DNA of 64,000 nt from positions 1 to 64,000 of the forward strand of contig NZ_JANPLK010000021.1 of the NCBI RefSeq assembly GCF_031426495.1. The letters are read 5' to 3'. The translations under genes were made by a program, and so were the position numbers. Source of the DNA: Gemmatimonas sp. Lineage in GTDB: Bacteria; Gemmatimonadota; Gemmatimonadetes; Gemmatimonadales; Gemmatimonadaceae. Of the stretch, positions 29,224 to 39,700 are shown piece by piece. Within the stretch, counting starts at the first letter, position 1, and each line of letters starts with the position of its first letter. The notes under the pieces are model-generated. The model ran no database searches and was not told the DNA's origin. It saw only the letters and a list, made by a program, of their open reading frames with translations.

Positions 29224-29855
29224 CGTCCAGACGCAGCTTTCTCAAGACCGCCGGCGCCCTGACTGCCGGTGTCGCCACCGTTGGCACCAGCACCGCGTGC
29301 GCCGTGAAAGACCCGACCGCAAGCAATGCGACCGGACAGGAGAACAGCGCGGAGCGCGTGCGCGGATTCGATCGCGTACTGCTCGATGCCGTGGCGACCG
29401 CCGTCTTGCCGGCGTCACTCGGCGCGACCGGTATCCGCACGGCGACCAATGCGTTCGTCGCTTGGGCCGACGACTACGAACCGGTGGCGGAGGAGATGCA
29501 CGGATATGGCTACGCCGACGTGCGTTACCTGCCGGCCGACCCCTCTCCGGCCTGGCGCGCGCAGCTCTCCGCACTGGAGCTGCTGGCGCATAAACATGGC
29601 ACTGAAGGCTTCGCCACCCTCCCAATGGCACAGCGTCAGGAGCTGCTCAGCGCCGTGCTGCGCGACCAGCGAGGCGACCGATTACCGGCACCGCTCAATG
29701 CCAACCACGTTGCGATCGCGTTGCTGTCGCATTGGTCATCGGGGCCTAATGCGTGGGACGCCGCTCTCGGCGCCCGTGTCGCGCCCGGTGTGTGCCGCAC
29801 GCTGGGTGATGCCACGCGCAAGCCGTTGCCTGTCACCATGGAGCCGCGCACATGA
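29220..29855 (+). CDS. Gluconate 2-dehydrogenase subunit 3-like protein (Tat-exported)
   Basis: A 211-aa small subunit of a membrane-associated GMC-type dehydrogenase. The N-terminus TSRRSFLKTAG is a twin-arginine signal, followed by a hydrophobic stretch. The mature protein carries the helical pattern of the gluconate 2-dehydrogenase gamma family (DRVLLDAVATAVLPA). It overlaps the genes on both sides by 4 bp (ATGA). In known complexes this subunit escorts the FAD subunit through the Tat pathway; no cytochrome c subunit is adjacent here. Confidence 0.83.
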   Translation: MTSRRSFLKTAGALTAGVATVGTSTACAVKDPTASNATGQENSAERVRGFDRVLLDAVATAVLPASLGATGIRTATNAFVAWADDYEPVAEEMHGYGYADVRYLPADPSPAWRAQLSALELLAHKHGTEGFATLPMAQRQELLSAVLRDQRGDRLPAPLNANHVAIALLSHWSSGPNAWDAALGARVAPGVCRTLGDATRKPLPVTMEPRT

Positions 29856-31456
29856 TCACGCACAATGCGGATATCGTGATCGTCGGCAGTGGCATCACCG
29901 CCGCGTTGATGGCGGCGTCGCTGGCCGAGAAGACCACGAAGTCGATTTTGGTCGTTGAAGCAGGAAAGCCCACGACACCGTTCGCCGACCGGGTCAAGGC
30001 GCGCGAGCGTTGGCGCGCGTATGGAGAGAGCCCCTGGAAGCAGGATCATCTCGACGACCAGAACGCGACGGGCACCACGTGGGGCTTCTCACCCAGCATG
30101 AACGTGGGCGGCTTGGCGATGCACTGGGGCGGTGTGTCGCCGCGCTATTCGCCGGAGGACTTTGCACTGCGCTCGATGTACGGCGTGGGCAGCGACTGGC
30201 CGTTCAACTACGACGATCTCGATCCGTTCTATCAGGAAGCGGAAGAGCGGATGGGTGTGGCCGGCGAACAAGGGCCGGTCGCGCTCGATCCGCGAGGCAA
30301 GCCATATCCATTGCCGCCGCTTCCGATCAACTACAACCTTGCACAGTTGCAGCAGTGGGCCACCAAGGCCGGCATTGTCACGTGGAGCACACCGAGCGCG
30401 AAGAACTCCGTGGCGCAAGACGGGCGTGGGCAATGCCAGCGGTGCGACACCTGCTATCCCGTGTGCCCCACGGGTGCGAAGTACTCGCCCGACTTCACGT
30501 GGGATGCGTTGGTCGCGCGCAAGCGGATCACGCTCGTGACCGAGACACTGGTGCGTAAGCTCGAGGCCGACCCGAAAACGGGCCGCATCACGCGGGCCAC
30601 GGGCAATCGCACGAACGCTTCGGGCGAGGAAGTCACCATTGAAGGCGGCACGTTCGTACTGGCGGCCGGCTTCGTGTGGTCACCGCATCTGCTGCTGTTG
30701 TCGAAGAGCAGCGCGTTCCCCGATGGACTGGCCAATCGCAGCGGACTGGTTGGCAAGTATCTCGCCGGGCATCGCAACGTGAACGCGTATTTGCGGTTGC
30801 CGATGGAGCTGTTCCCCGGCATCAACGTGCAGCATTCGCTGGTGTCGAAGCAGTTCATGCGGGTGCCGCGCTCGGCGCGCTATCTGCGCCACGACCTGCG
30901 CATCTGGGAGTCAAGCGTCGGGCGTGAACCGCGTTTGCGCGACGACGATGGCCGCGTGCAGTTCGGCGATGACCTGATGAAGGATTGGCAGCAGCGCGCG
31001 AAGGGCGCGACTGCTCGGGTGCGTGGCTACTACGATGTGCTGCCCGACAAGGAGAGCGCGCTCGCGCTCGACGCGAAGAAGGTCAACCGCTTCGGCGATC
31101 CGATGCCGAACGTCTCGTTCAAGGACGCGCCGGAGAGCGCGGCGTTGAAGGAGTGGCAGGAAGAGCAACTGCGTGACCTGTTCCGTACGATGGCGAAAGC
31201 CGGCGGCGGCGAAATCCTGCGCATGGAGAACAGCGCCAACGATCTCGGGCAGGAGCACCCGGTCGGCGGTTGCCGGATGGGAACTGACCCGACACAAAGC
31301 GTGGTGGATGCGCACGGACGTGCCCACGACCACGAGAATCTGTGGGTGGCCGGCGCGCCAGCACAGCCCACGGCCTCGTGCTGCAACGGCACGCTCACCT
31401 TCGTGGCGGTGGGGCTGCGCACAGCGGCGGCGATCGCGGGAGCCGCCGCAGTCTGA
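29852..31456 (+). CDS. FAD-dependent GMC-type oxidoreductase, large subunit
   Basis: A 534-aa flavoprotein, probably a sugar or alcohol dehydrogenase. It has the N-terminal dinucleotide fold (IVIVGSGITAALMA), a cysteine cluster CQRCDTCYPVCPTGAK near residue 195, typical of the gluconate/sorbitol dehydrogenase large-subunit group, and the C-terminal EHPVGGCRMG plus LWVAGAP and CNGTLTF segments. It has no signal of its own and would be co-exported with the Tat subunit encoded just before it. With the amidohydrolase this makes a three-gene operon. The electron acceptor is not encoded nearby. Confidence 0.88.
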   Translation: MITHNADIVIVGSGITAALMAASLAEKTTKSILVVEAGKPTTPFADRVKARERWRAYGESPWKQDHLDDQNATGTTWGFSPSMNVGGLAMHWGGVSPRYSPEDFALRSMYGVGSDWPFNYDDLDPFYQEAEERMGVAGEQGPVALDPRGKPYPLPPLPINYNLAQLQQWATKAGIVTWSTPSAKNSVAQDGRGQCQRCDTCYPVCPTGAKYSPDFTWDALVARKRITLVTETLVRKLEADPKTGRITRATGNRTNASGEEVTIEGGTFVLAAGFVWSPHLLLLSKSSAFPDGLANRSGLVGKYLAGHRNVNAYLRLPMELFPGINVQHSLVSKQFMRVPRSARYLRHDLRIWESSVGREPRLRDDDGRVQFGDDLMKDWQQRAKGATARVRGYYDVLPDKESALALDAKKVNRFGDPMPNVSFKDAPESAALKEWQEEQLRDLFRTMAKAGGGEILRMENSANDLGQEHPVGGCRMGTDPTQSVVDAHGRAHDHENLWVAGAPAQPTASCCNGTLTFVAVGLRTAAAIAGAAAV

Positions 31457-31686
31457 GCAAACGACACCCGTCGACACTGCAACAGCTGGAACACGGATTG
31501 TGGAGGATTGCGCGGGTCACACAGATAAGCCAAAAGCGATAACTGCACGACGCGTAGATGACGCGGCGGGCGGCAGATTTGTGTCGAATCTGGAGATCTC
31601 CGGCTGATCGTTTCGGCTTCGGGCTTTCCCTGACACGGTTCGCCAAGGCACTTTTCAGGGGTACGCACCCTCCACCCATCCTGCCG

Positions 31687-33882
31687 ATGCGCCGTTCTCT
31701 CCTTCGTGCCATTCTTTCCGGCCCGCTCGTGGCCGCCCCTCTGCTTGCCCAGTCGCGCGCTATCACCGCCGCCGACTACGCGCGGGCCGAGCGCTTCCTC
31801 GCGTTCAACACGTCGAACCTCGTGTCGCGCACCGGCGTGCAGCCGACGTGGCTCCCCGATGGCCGGTTCACGTACCGCGTGCGGCTGGCGGATGGAAGTT
31901 CACCGCTCGTGGTGGTCGACCCGATCAAGGGGACCAAGACGGACTGCACCGCCGCGGGCGCCAACTGCCCGGCTGAGCCCGCACGTGCCAACGGCCGCCC
32001 GGCCGCCCGGCCCGGTGGTCGCCCGCCCGAGCATGTCTCACCCGACGGCAAGACCGCCGCGTTCATCCGCGACTGGAATCTCTGGGTGCGCGATGTGGCC
32101 ACCAACAAGGAGACGCAGGTCACGACCGATGGCGTGAAAGACTTCGGGTACGCGACCGATAACGCCGGCTGGATTCACTCGGATCGCGCGATCCTGACGT
32201 GGTCGCCCGATTCCAAGAAGATGGCCACGTTCCAGCAGGATCAGCGCAACGTCGGCGAGATGTACCTCGTGAAGATGAAGGTCGGTCATCCCGAACTGAG
32301 CGCGTGGAAGTATCCGCTGCCGGGCGACAGCGTGGTGTCGATGATACACCGGGTGATCGTCGATCTGTCTGCGTCGACGCCGAAGGTGGTGCGCTTCAAG
32401 ATGCCGGCCGATCAGCATCGCTCGTCGGTGTGCGATCACATCTCGTGCAGTGGCGGTGAACTCTCCGACGTGGAATGGTACGCGGACGGCTCCAAGCTTG
32501 CGTTCCTGTCGAACTCGCGGGACCACAAAATCGCCACACTGCGCATCGCCGACGCCAGCACGGGTGACGTGCGCGACGTGCTGCGCGAAGAGGTGGCCAC
32601 ACAGTTCGAGAGCGGTGACAACGTGGCGAACTGGCGTGTGCTGCCGGCGACCAACGAAGTGATCTGGTTCTCCGAACGCGATGACTGGGGACAGCTGTAT
32701 CTGTACGACCTCGCCACGGGCGCGCTCAAGTCGAAGATCACGACTGGCGACGGGCCGGTGCTCTCGGTGGAGCGCGTGGATGCGAAGGCCCGCATGATCT
32801 GGTTCGTCGCCGCCGGCAAGATTCCGGGGCGCGATCCGTACTTCCGTCATCTGTATCGCATCGGCATGAACGGGAAGGGGCTGACGCTCCTTACGCCGGA
32901 AGACGGCGACCACAACACCACGCTGTCGCCCAACGGCGCCGTGTTCGTGGATAGTTGGTCGCGCGCCGACCTCGCGCCGATCGCCGTGCTGCGCAACGCG
33001 AGCACGGGAAAGCTGATCTCGACACTGGAACAGGGTGACATTTCGAAGCTCGTCGCGACGGGCTGGAAGGCCCCCACGCGCATCACCGTCAAGGATCGCG
33101 CCGGTAAATGGGACCTATACGGCGTGATGTGGACGCCGACCGCGCTCGACTCGACGAAGAAGTACCCGATTATCAACTACATCTATCCAGGTCCGCAGGG
33201 CGGCAGTGTGGGCAGCCGTCAGTTCTCGGCCGCGACGCGCGACAATCAGGCGCTGGCCGAGTTGGGGTTCATCGTCGTGGCGATCGACGGCACCGGAAAC
33301 CCGACGCGCTCGAAGTCTTTTCACGACGCGTACTACGGTCGCATGAGCGACAACACGCTTCCCGATCAGATCGCGGGCATGAAGCAGTTGGCCGAGCGCT
33401 ATCGCTTCATCGATCTGGAACGCGCGGGCATGTGGGGCCACTCGGGCGGCGGTTTCGCCACGGCCTCGGCGATGTTCCAGTACCCGGACTTCTTCAAGGT
33501 CGGTATTTCCGAGTCGGGCAATCACGACAACCGCAACTACGAAGACGATTGGGGCGAGCGCTACCACGGCCTGCTCACCAAGAGCGGTGCGGTGGACAAC
33601 TACGACAAGGAAGCGAATCAGACGCTGGCCAAGCACCTGAAGGGGAAGCTGATGCTGGCGCACGGCACGATGGACGACAACGTGCCTCCCGACAACACGT
33701 GGCTCGTCGTCGATGCCCTGATCAAGGCCGGTAAGGACTTCGACCTCGTCATGATTCCGAACGCGGCACACGGCTATGGCGCGGCCTCGAACTACATGAT
33801 GCGCCGTCGGTGGGACTACTTCGTGCAGCATCTTCTGGGTGCCACGCCGCCAAAGGAGTATCAGATCGGGCCGAAAAACTGA
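31687..33882 (+). CDS. Exported S9 peptidase, dipeptidyl-peptidase IV type
   Basis: A 731-aa prolyl oligopeptidase-family enzyme. Signal peptide MRRSLLRAILSGPLVAAPLL is followed by a DPP-IV-type beta-propeller (about 60-470) and the alpha/beta hydrolase domain with the triad S586 (GHSGGG), D663 (GTMDDN) and H695 (AAHGYG). It would remove dipeptides from peptides in the periplasm. The 230-bp gap from the GMC gene suggests its own promoter. The longer in-frame extension upstream of 31687 lacks signal-peptide character and is not used. Confidence 0.92.
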   Translation: MRRSLLRAILSGPLVAAPLLAQSRAITAADYARAERFLAFNTSNLVSRTGVQPTWLPDGRFTYRVRLADGSSPLVVVDPIKGTKTDCTAAGANCPAEPARANGRPAARPGGRPPEHVSPDGKTAAFIRDWNLWVRDVATNKETQVTTDGVKDFGYATDNAGWIHSDRAILTWSPDSKKMATFQQDQRNVGEMYLVKMKVGHPELSAWKYPLPGDSVVSMIHRVIVDLSASTPKVVRFKMPADQHRSSVCDHISCSGGELSDVEWYADGSKLAFLSNSRDHKIATLRIADASTGDVRDVLREEVATQFESGDNVANWRVLPATNEVIWFSERDDWGQLYLYDLATGALKSKITTGDGPVLSVERVDAKARMIWFVAAGKIPGRDPYFRHLYRIGMNGKGLTLLTPEDGDHNTTLSPNGAVFVDSWSRADLAPIAVLRNASTGKLISTLEQGDISKLVATGWKAPTRITVKDRAGKWDLYGVMWTPTALDSTKKYPIINYIYPGPQGGSVGSRQFSAATRDNQALAELGFIVVAIDGTGNPTRSKSFHDAYYGRMSDNTLPDQIAGMKQLAERYRFIDLERAGMWGHSGGGFATASAMFQYPDFFKVGISESGNHDNRNYEDDWGERYHGLLTKSGAVDNYDKEANQTLAKHLKGKLMLAHGTMDDNVPPDNTWLVVDALIKAGKDFDLVMIPNAAHGYGAASNYMMRRRWDYFVQHLLGATPPKEYQIGPKN

Positions 33883-33914
33883 GATCGCACACGCCACGCT
33901 GCTAGATTCCACAT

Positions 33915-34286
33915 ATGGACCGTCTCTTTGTGATGATCGGCGCCCTTTCTGGCGGTATCGGCGTAGCCGCCGGTGCCTTCGGCGCGCATGCCCTCAAGGC
34001 CCGTCTCGAACCTCGCATGCTCGAGGTGTTCGAGACGGGCGCTCGGTACCAGATGTACCACGCCATCGCGCTGCTGGCGGCGGCGTGGATTGTCACCCGC
34101 TTCCCAGGTTCACTCGCCAACGCGAGTGGGTGGCTCTTCCTGGCCGGCACCCTGCTCTTCTCGGGGTCGCTCTACGCGATGGCGCTGACGGGCGTCAGGG
34201 CACTCGGTGCGATCACGCCGTTGGGTGGCGTCTGCTTCATTGCCGGCTGGGCTTGCCTGGCGCTCGCCGCGATGCGCGCGCGCTAA
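33915..34286 (+). CDS. DUF423 small membrane protein
   Basis: A 123-aa protein with four predicted membrane helices. It opens with the family hallmark GALSGGIGVAAGAFGAHALK and continues with YQMYHAIALLAAAW and a GSLYAMALTG loop. The function of DUF423 is unknown. It lies 32 bp after the S9 peptidase on the same strand and may share its transcript. Confidence 0.9.
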   Translation: MDRLFVMIGALSGGIGVAAGAFGAHALKARLEPRMLEVFETGARYQMYHAIALLAAAWIVTRFPGSLANASGWLFLAGTLLFSGSLYAMALTGVRALGAITPLGGVCFIAGWACLALAAMRAR

Positions 34287-34393
34287 TCCGGTGTGCGGAC
34301 GACCGTGAGTTGAGCGCACGGCTGCTGGGCGCGCAGTAGTCACACAACGGCTGCGATGAGCGGTGTGGACCGCAGTTTGCGTTGCGATGCGGG

Positions 34394-36772
34394 ATGCACG
34401 TCTTACATCACACGCCACGTACGGCGCCAGCGAATTGGCTCCCGTTCGTCGTCCGGCCCGCCGTTTCTTTATGGCTCACGTCGCTCGTGCTCTTGCTGGC
34501 AGCAGTATCCAGCCCTGCCGACGCGCAGCCGAACACTGAGCGCGGCCCCCGAACGGCGCAGCGGGAGTCCCCTGAAATTCGGGAGCTGAAGATCACGGGG
34601 ACGTCGAAGCTGCCCGTCGCAGCATTGCGGCAAAGCCTCGTGTCGAAACCGTCTGCATGCAAGAGCCTGCTGCTCAAGCCGTTCTGTGTGATCACGAAGT
34701 CGCGGCACATCTACGAGCGAAGCTATCTCGACCGCGATGAGTTTCAACGCGACGTGCTTCGCGCGCTGGTGTTCTACTTTCGCCGCGGATATCGCGACGT
34801 CGCCATCGACACCAGCATCGTTCGGGTCGGTTCCAATGCGGTGCGGATCACGATGTCGGTCAAAGAGGGACCGCCTACACGCGTTGCATCCACGAGCGTG
34901 GTCTCATTCGCTCCCGTCCCGATCGACAGCGCCGGCCTGATCCGTCCGCGCGTGAATGAGCCCCTCAACCTGCTCGCCATCGATTCCACCGTCGCGAGCG
35001 TTCGCGACGCGCTGTGGGAGAAGGGCTTCGCCGATGCGGTCATCACGCCGTCGACCAAGGTCGATTCCGCGGCTGACAGTGCCTCGTTGAGCTTTCGCGT
35101 GGACCCCAAGCGGCGAGTCACGATCGGCGAGGTGCGCATCGAGGGTGTTGAGAAGATCTCCGAACTCGCGATTCGACGGTCGCTGCGAATCGCGCCCGGC
35201 GATGTCTTTCGTCGTTCCCGCATCGCGCAGAGCCAGCGTGCGCTCTACGAGTCGGCGCTCTTTCGTCGCGCGACGATCGATACGCTCGCGCACGCCCCCG
35301 GCGTGCCGGACAGCGTGAAGTCGCTCATCGTGCGCGTCATCGAGGCGCCGCAGCGCGAAGCACGCGCCAGCGTCGGATTCACGACGGCAGATTTTGTCCA
35401 GGCTGAGGCCCGGTTCACCGACAACTATTGGCTTGGCGGCACGAGAAAGTTCGACGCGACCATCACTGTCGGCAATCTGCTCGCCGAGCAACTCACGCAG
35501 AGTCAGTTTTTTGTGAACTTCACGAATATCTCGCGAGATAACGCGTTGGGCCGCTTCTATTCGCCGACGTATCAGGCCAGTGTGGAGGCGCGACAGCGCT
35601 GGTTCCGCTCGCCACGGAACACGATCGGAGCCGGTCTTTTTACCCATCGGCGAAGCTCACCAGGTGTGTTCGTAGATCGCGGATACGGCGCCAGCGGCAC
35701 GTTCACGCGCGAGCTGGCCGTGCGCACGCCGCTGAGTGCCACCTATCGCTTCGAAATCAGCAGTGTCGAGGCTGGCGACGTGTACTTCTGTGTGAACTAC
35801 GGCGTGTGTGATGCCTCGACCATTCTGGCGCTCCGTGGTCAGCAACGACTCTCCCCCGCCGCCGCCGTCATTTCGATGGACCGCAGCGATTCACCGCTGT
35901 CGCCCACGCGCGGCATTCGCTTCCGCGCCGAAGCTGAACACGCATCGGCATTGACTGCCTCCGACTTCCGGTACAATCGCGCGTTGGCGGATGTGGCGAT
36001 GTATAGGCCGCTGCCCTTCCGAAACATCGTCGCCGCGCTTCATGTGCGGGCGGGATGGGTTCAACCGCTTGCCAGCACCGCTGGCGCCGTAGGGCTGCCC
36101 GCGAACCGCGAAGCACTGGGCTCTGCGGAAATCCTGCATCCGCGCAAACGCTTCTACGCCGGCGGTGCGCAGAGCGTGCGAGGCTTCGGCGAGAACCAGC
36201 TCGGCCCACGGGTGCTCACGATCGCGCCGGACGTTCTACGCGGACGGGCCATCAGCAAGGGCGACACCACGTACGGTTGCGCGCTAGCCACTCCGATCGC
36301 CTCGTGCGGCGTCAACGCTGCGTTCTTGCGCGACAGCGACTTTCAGGTGCGTCCGTTGGGCGGCACAACATTGCTCGAAGGCAGCGTAGAGTTGCGGATT
36401 CCGGTGTGGGGTTCTCTCGTCGGAGCCCTGTTCGTTGACGGCGCCATTTTGGGAGAAGGCACGCTGAACTCGATCACGCGGGGCACGGGCGCCATCACGC
36501 CGGGATTCGGCGTGCGATACGAATCACCGGTAGGGCCTATTCGGGTCGATCTGGGACTTCGACCGACGCTGCGTCGCGCGCTCCCTGTCATCACGCAGAC
36601 GACAGACAGCGCGGGGCAGCGTGTCCTCGTCGCGCTCGCGCCGGCGACAGGCTGCGGTGCGCTGTCGAGTGAAGGCTGTCGCACGTTTCCCGATCCGTTG
36701 GAACGCATGGGCCTGCTTCGCAAGTGGGCGAATCGTCTCACGCTCCACCTCAGCATCGGTCAGGCCTTCTAA
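34394..36772 (+). CDS. Omp85-family outer membrane protein (TamA/BamA-like)
   Basis: A 792-aa outer-membrane assembly factor. A signal peptide with a long n-region (hydrophobic core about residues 25-38, cleavage near ADAQ) is followed by POTRA domains (about 50-310, e.g. IRELKITGTSKLPVAALRQ and VTIGEVRIEGVEKIS). The C-terminal 16-strand barrel has the substrate-gating loop motif VRGFGENQLG and the GVRYESPVGPIRVDLG strand. The start is uncertain: ATG 34394 or TTG 34382, with no clear Shine-Dalgarno. Direct coupling to tamB (TAATG) argues for TamA rather than BamA. Confidence 0.88.
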   Translation: MHVLHHTPRTAPANWLPFVVRPAVSLWLTSLVLLLAAVSSPADAQPNTERGPRTAQRESPEIRELKITGTSKLPVAALRQSLVSKPSACKSLLLKPFCVITKSRHIYERSYLDRDEFQRDVLRALVFYFRRGYRDVAIDTSIVRVGSNAVRITMSVKEGPPTRVASTSVVSFAPVPIDSAGLIRPRVNEPLNLLAIDSTVASVRDALWEKGFADAVITPSTKVDSAADSASLSFRVDPKRRVTIGEVRIEGVEKISELAIRRSLRIAPGDVFRRSRIAQSQRALYESALFRRATIDTLAHAPGVPDSVKSLIVRVIEAPQREARASVGFTTADFVQAEARFTDNYWLGGTRKFDATITVGNLLAEQLTQSQFFVNFTNISRDNALGRFYSPTYQASVEARQRWFRSPRNTIGAGLFTHRRSSPGVFVDRGYGASGTFTRELAVRTPLSATYRFEISSVEAGDVYFCVNYGVCDASTILALRGQQRLSPAAAVISMDRSDSPLSPTRGIRFRAEAEHASALTASDFRYNRALADVAMYRPLPFRNIVAALHVRAGWVQPLASTAGAVGLPANREALGSAEILHPRKRFYAGGAQSVRGFGENQLGPRVLTIAPDVLRGRAISKGDTTYGCALATPIASCGVNAAFLRDSDFQVRPLGGTTLLEGSVELRIPVWGSLVGALFVDGAILGEGTLNSITRGTGAITPGFGVRYESPVGPIRVDLGLRPTLRRALPVITQTTDSAGQRVLVALAPATGCGALSSEGCRTFPDPLERMGLLRKWANRLTLHLSIGQAF

Positions 36773-39700
36773 TGGGAACTCCCCTGCGACGCGTCGCTAT
36801 CGGTGCCGCCGCCATCGTCCTCGCCATCGTCTCGCTGGCGGTGGGGGCGGCCTTCGTGTTTACCAATACCGATTGGGGACGCGAGCAGGTACGCGTTCGA
36901 GCACTGACGGCGCTGAACGGCGCCGCGCACGGGATCGTCAAGGTGGGCGCGGTGAGCGGCAACTTGCTGACGGGTCTTACGCTGCACGATCTCTCGATCA
37001 CCGACAGCGCAGGCAGTCCCTTCATTGTGGCCGGCGAACTGCACGCCGATTACGGCCTGCGGGCGCTCATCAGCCGACGCATTGCGTTGCGCAATGTGCG
37101 ACTGGTTGACGCGCACATTGTGATCGAGCGCCCGACGGGCGGCGTGTGGAACTACGACCGCATCTTCCCCACGGATTCGGAGACGCCCACGGACAGCGCG
37201 CCCGGCTTTGGTGATTGGATCGTGCTGAACGATGTCACGGTGCAGCGCTCTCGCCTCACTGTACGGATACCCTGGACCCCGGACGACGGGCTGCGAGGTG
37301 CCGCGCGGGACAGCGCCATCGCCGTCGCACTCGCGGGGAAGGAGCGGGCGGTCGTCGCGCGTGCCACCACCGGCGGCGGCTGGCAGGCCACGCAAGACTT
37401 TCTGGACATCAACGGACGTCTGCCCTTGGTGCGCATCGCGCATCCCGAGTTTACAACACGACTGATCCGCACCGACTCGCTCAGCATGCGGGCGCTGCCG
37501 TTTGCGCCCCCCGGCGCGGACGTGCGCCAGCTCTCCGGGGCGTTCGAACTCAATACCGATTCGGTGTGGTTCCAGAATGTCACACTCACACTACCGGCGT
37601 CGCGGGCGCAGCTGAGCGGTCGATACGTGATCGAGAATGGCGATCTATCGCTCCGTACCATCGGCGCGCCAATCGCATTGTCCGATATTCGCTTTCTGTA
37701 TCCGGCCCTTCCAGACAGTGGCGAAGGCCGCATCGATCTCTCGCTCGACTGGACCGGCGATGTGCAGCGCTACAAGGCGCGAGATCTTGACCTTTCCGCG
37801 CTCGGGGGGCGCGTGCGCGGCACCCTTGGCATCACGGTTGGCGATACCCTTCGCTTTGCGGACACGGCACTTGAGTTCGTCACGCTTCCCACCTCGCTCA
37901 TCGAGCGCCTTTCACCAGCGCTCGACCTACCGCGATCAGGCACCATCAGCGGTCGCGCGTCGCTCGACGGCACCGCGACCGCGATGACCGTGGATGGTGA
38001 CATCATCTTTGATGATGAACGCTCGGGACGAAGCCGTGTGTATGCGTTTGGTGAGCTTGGCGCAGCAAACGGCGTCTTCTCGGCGCGCAATCTTCGCGTG
38101 ACGTTGGCACCGCTCCAAGTCGACCTGGCTCGCATCGCGATGTCGACTTTGCCGGTGGGCGGCACGCTCACCGGCAGCACGACGCTCAACGGACAGACCG
38201 ACCGGCGGCTCGATGCGCGCAGCATCGTGCTCACGCACCTCGACCGGGGTGAGCGATCCCGCGTGGTGGGTAAGGCCGCGTTCCGAATGGCTTCGACCTC
38301 CTCGCCGACCTGGCTTGATGCGCAGCTCACGGCGCGTCCGCTCTCGCTGGTGACCGTCGGGCGCTTCGCTCCAGCGGCGGGGCTTCGCGGGGCCGTGGCA
38401 GGGCCACTGCGCGCCATCGGACCGCTCAGCGCACTCGTCATCAACACGACGCTGCGCACGTCGGACGGAGGCGGTGTGAGCGCGAGCGGACAGCTGGATC
38501 TGGCCAGCGCCGAGCTTGGCTATTCCCTCAACGTCGCCACCCAGCTCTTCAACGCCAACGAATTGCTCGAGCAGGCTCCACGCACGTCGTTCAGCGCCGA
38601 GATGCAGGCGCGCGGTCGCGGCGTCGACCCGGCAACGATGCGCGGCGAGTTTGCGGTGGACGCGGTGGCCTCGCGCGTCGATACGGTCGCACTCGACTCG
38701 CTTCGACTGCGCCTCCGCATCTCTAGCGGCCTGGCGACTTTGGACACGCTGACCCTGAACGCGCCCGGTGTCGCGGCGGATGCCACGGGAACGTTTGGAC
38801 TCTCACGCACGTCCACCGGAGATCTTCGCTACGCGGCGCGGGTTGACTCCTTGGCCCGTTTGTCCCGGTATTTCCCCCGCGACACGACCGAGGTATTCCC
38901 ACGGCCACTTTCCACCGCCGAGCGCCTGCGCCGCGCCCGAATGGATTCGTCCCGGGTGGCGATGCAGCTCGCCGTCGCGCGCGCCGCCGGCGTTGAACGG
39001 CCGGCCTCGCCGGTCGTGATCGACTCGTTGCCCAATCAGCGTCGGGACACGCTCGCGGGATCGCTGTCGGCATCCGGTCGGGTGACCGGCGGGCTGAACG
39101 GCTTCGATCTCACCGGCATGCTCGAGGGGTTGGGAATCGTGGCGATGGGAAGCCGCGTGCAGCGCTTACAGTCGGAGTACACGTGGCAAGGCGCCCTCAC
39201 CGACAGCGCGCACATCCGACTCCGGGCCAATGCCGATACGGTCGTCGCGGCCGGATTCTCGCTCGACAGCGTGGTGGTCCGGGGCGACTACCAAGCTCCG
39301 GGAGGGAATGCACAGGTCGCGGTGTTTCAAAGTAGCGATCGGGACTACACGCTCAATGCACTCTACGCCATTCGTCCCGATCAGCGCGAGATCACCTTCA
39401 ACGACCTGCGGTTGCGCTTCGATACGACGCGCTGGAGTGCGGCGGCGCCCGGCACGATCCGGTGGGGCCAGCCGGGTATTGAGATCGACAGCCTTGATCT
39501 CCGCAGCAACACGAACGGTCGGGTGTTCGCGAATGGCATCGTGCCTACCGACGGCATCGCTGATCTACGCCTCATCGTGCAGAACTTCCAGGTTGGCGAT
39601 CTGCTCGGACTCGTGCAGAGTGATCTCGAAGCAAACGGCGTCATCGGTATCGATACCCGCATCACGGGGTCGGGGCGCAGTCCGCGCATCGTGGGCACAG

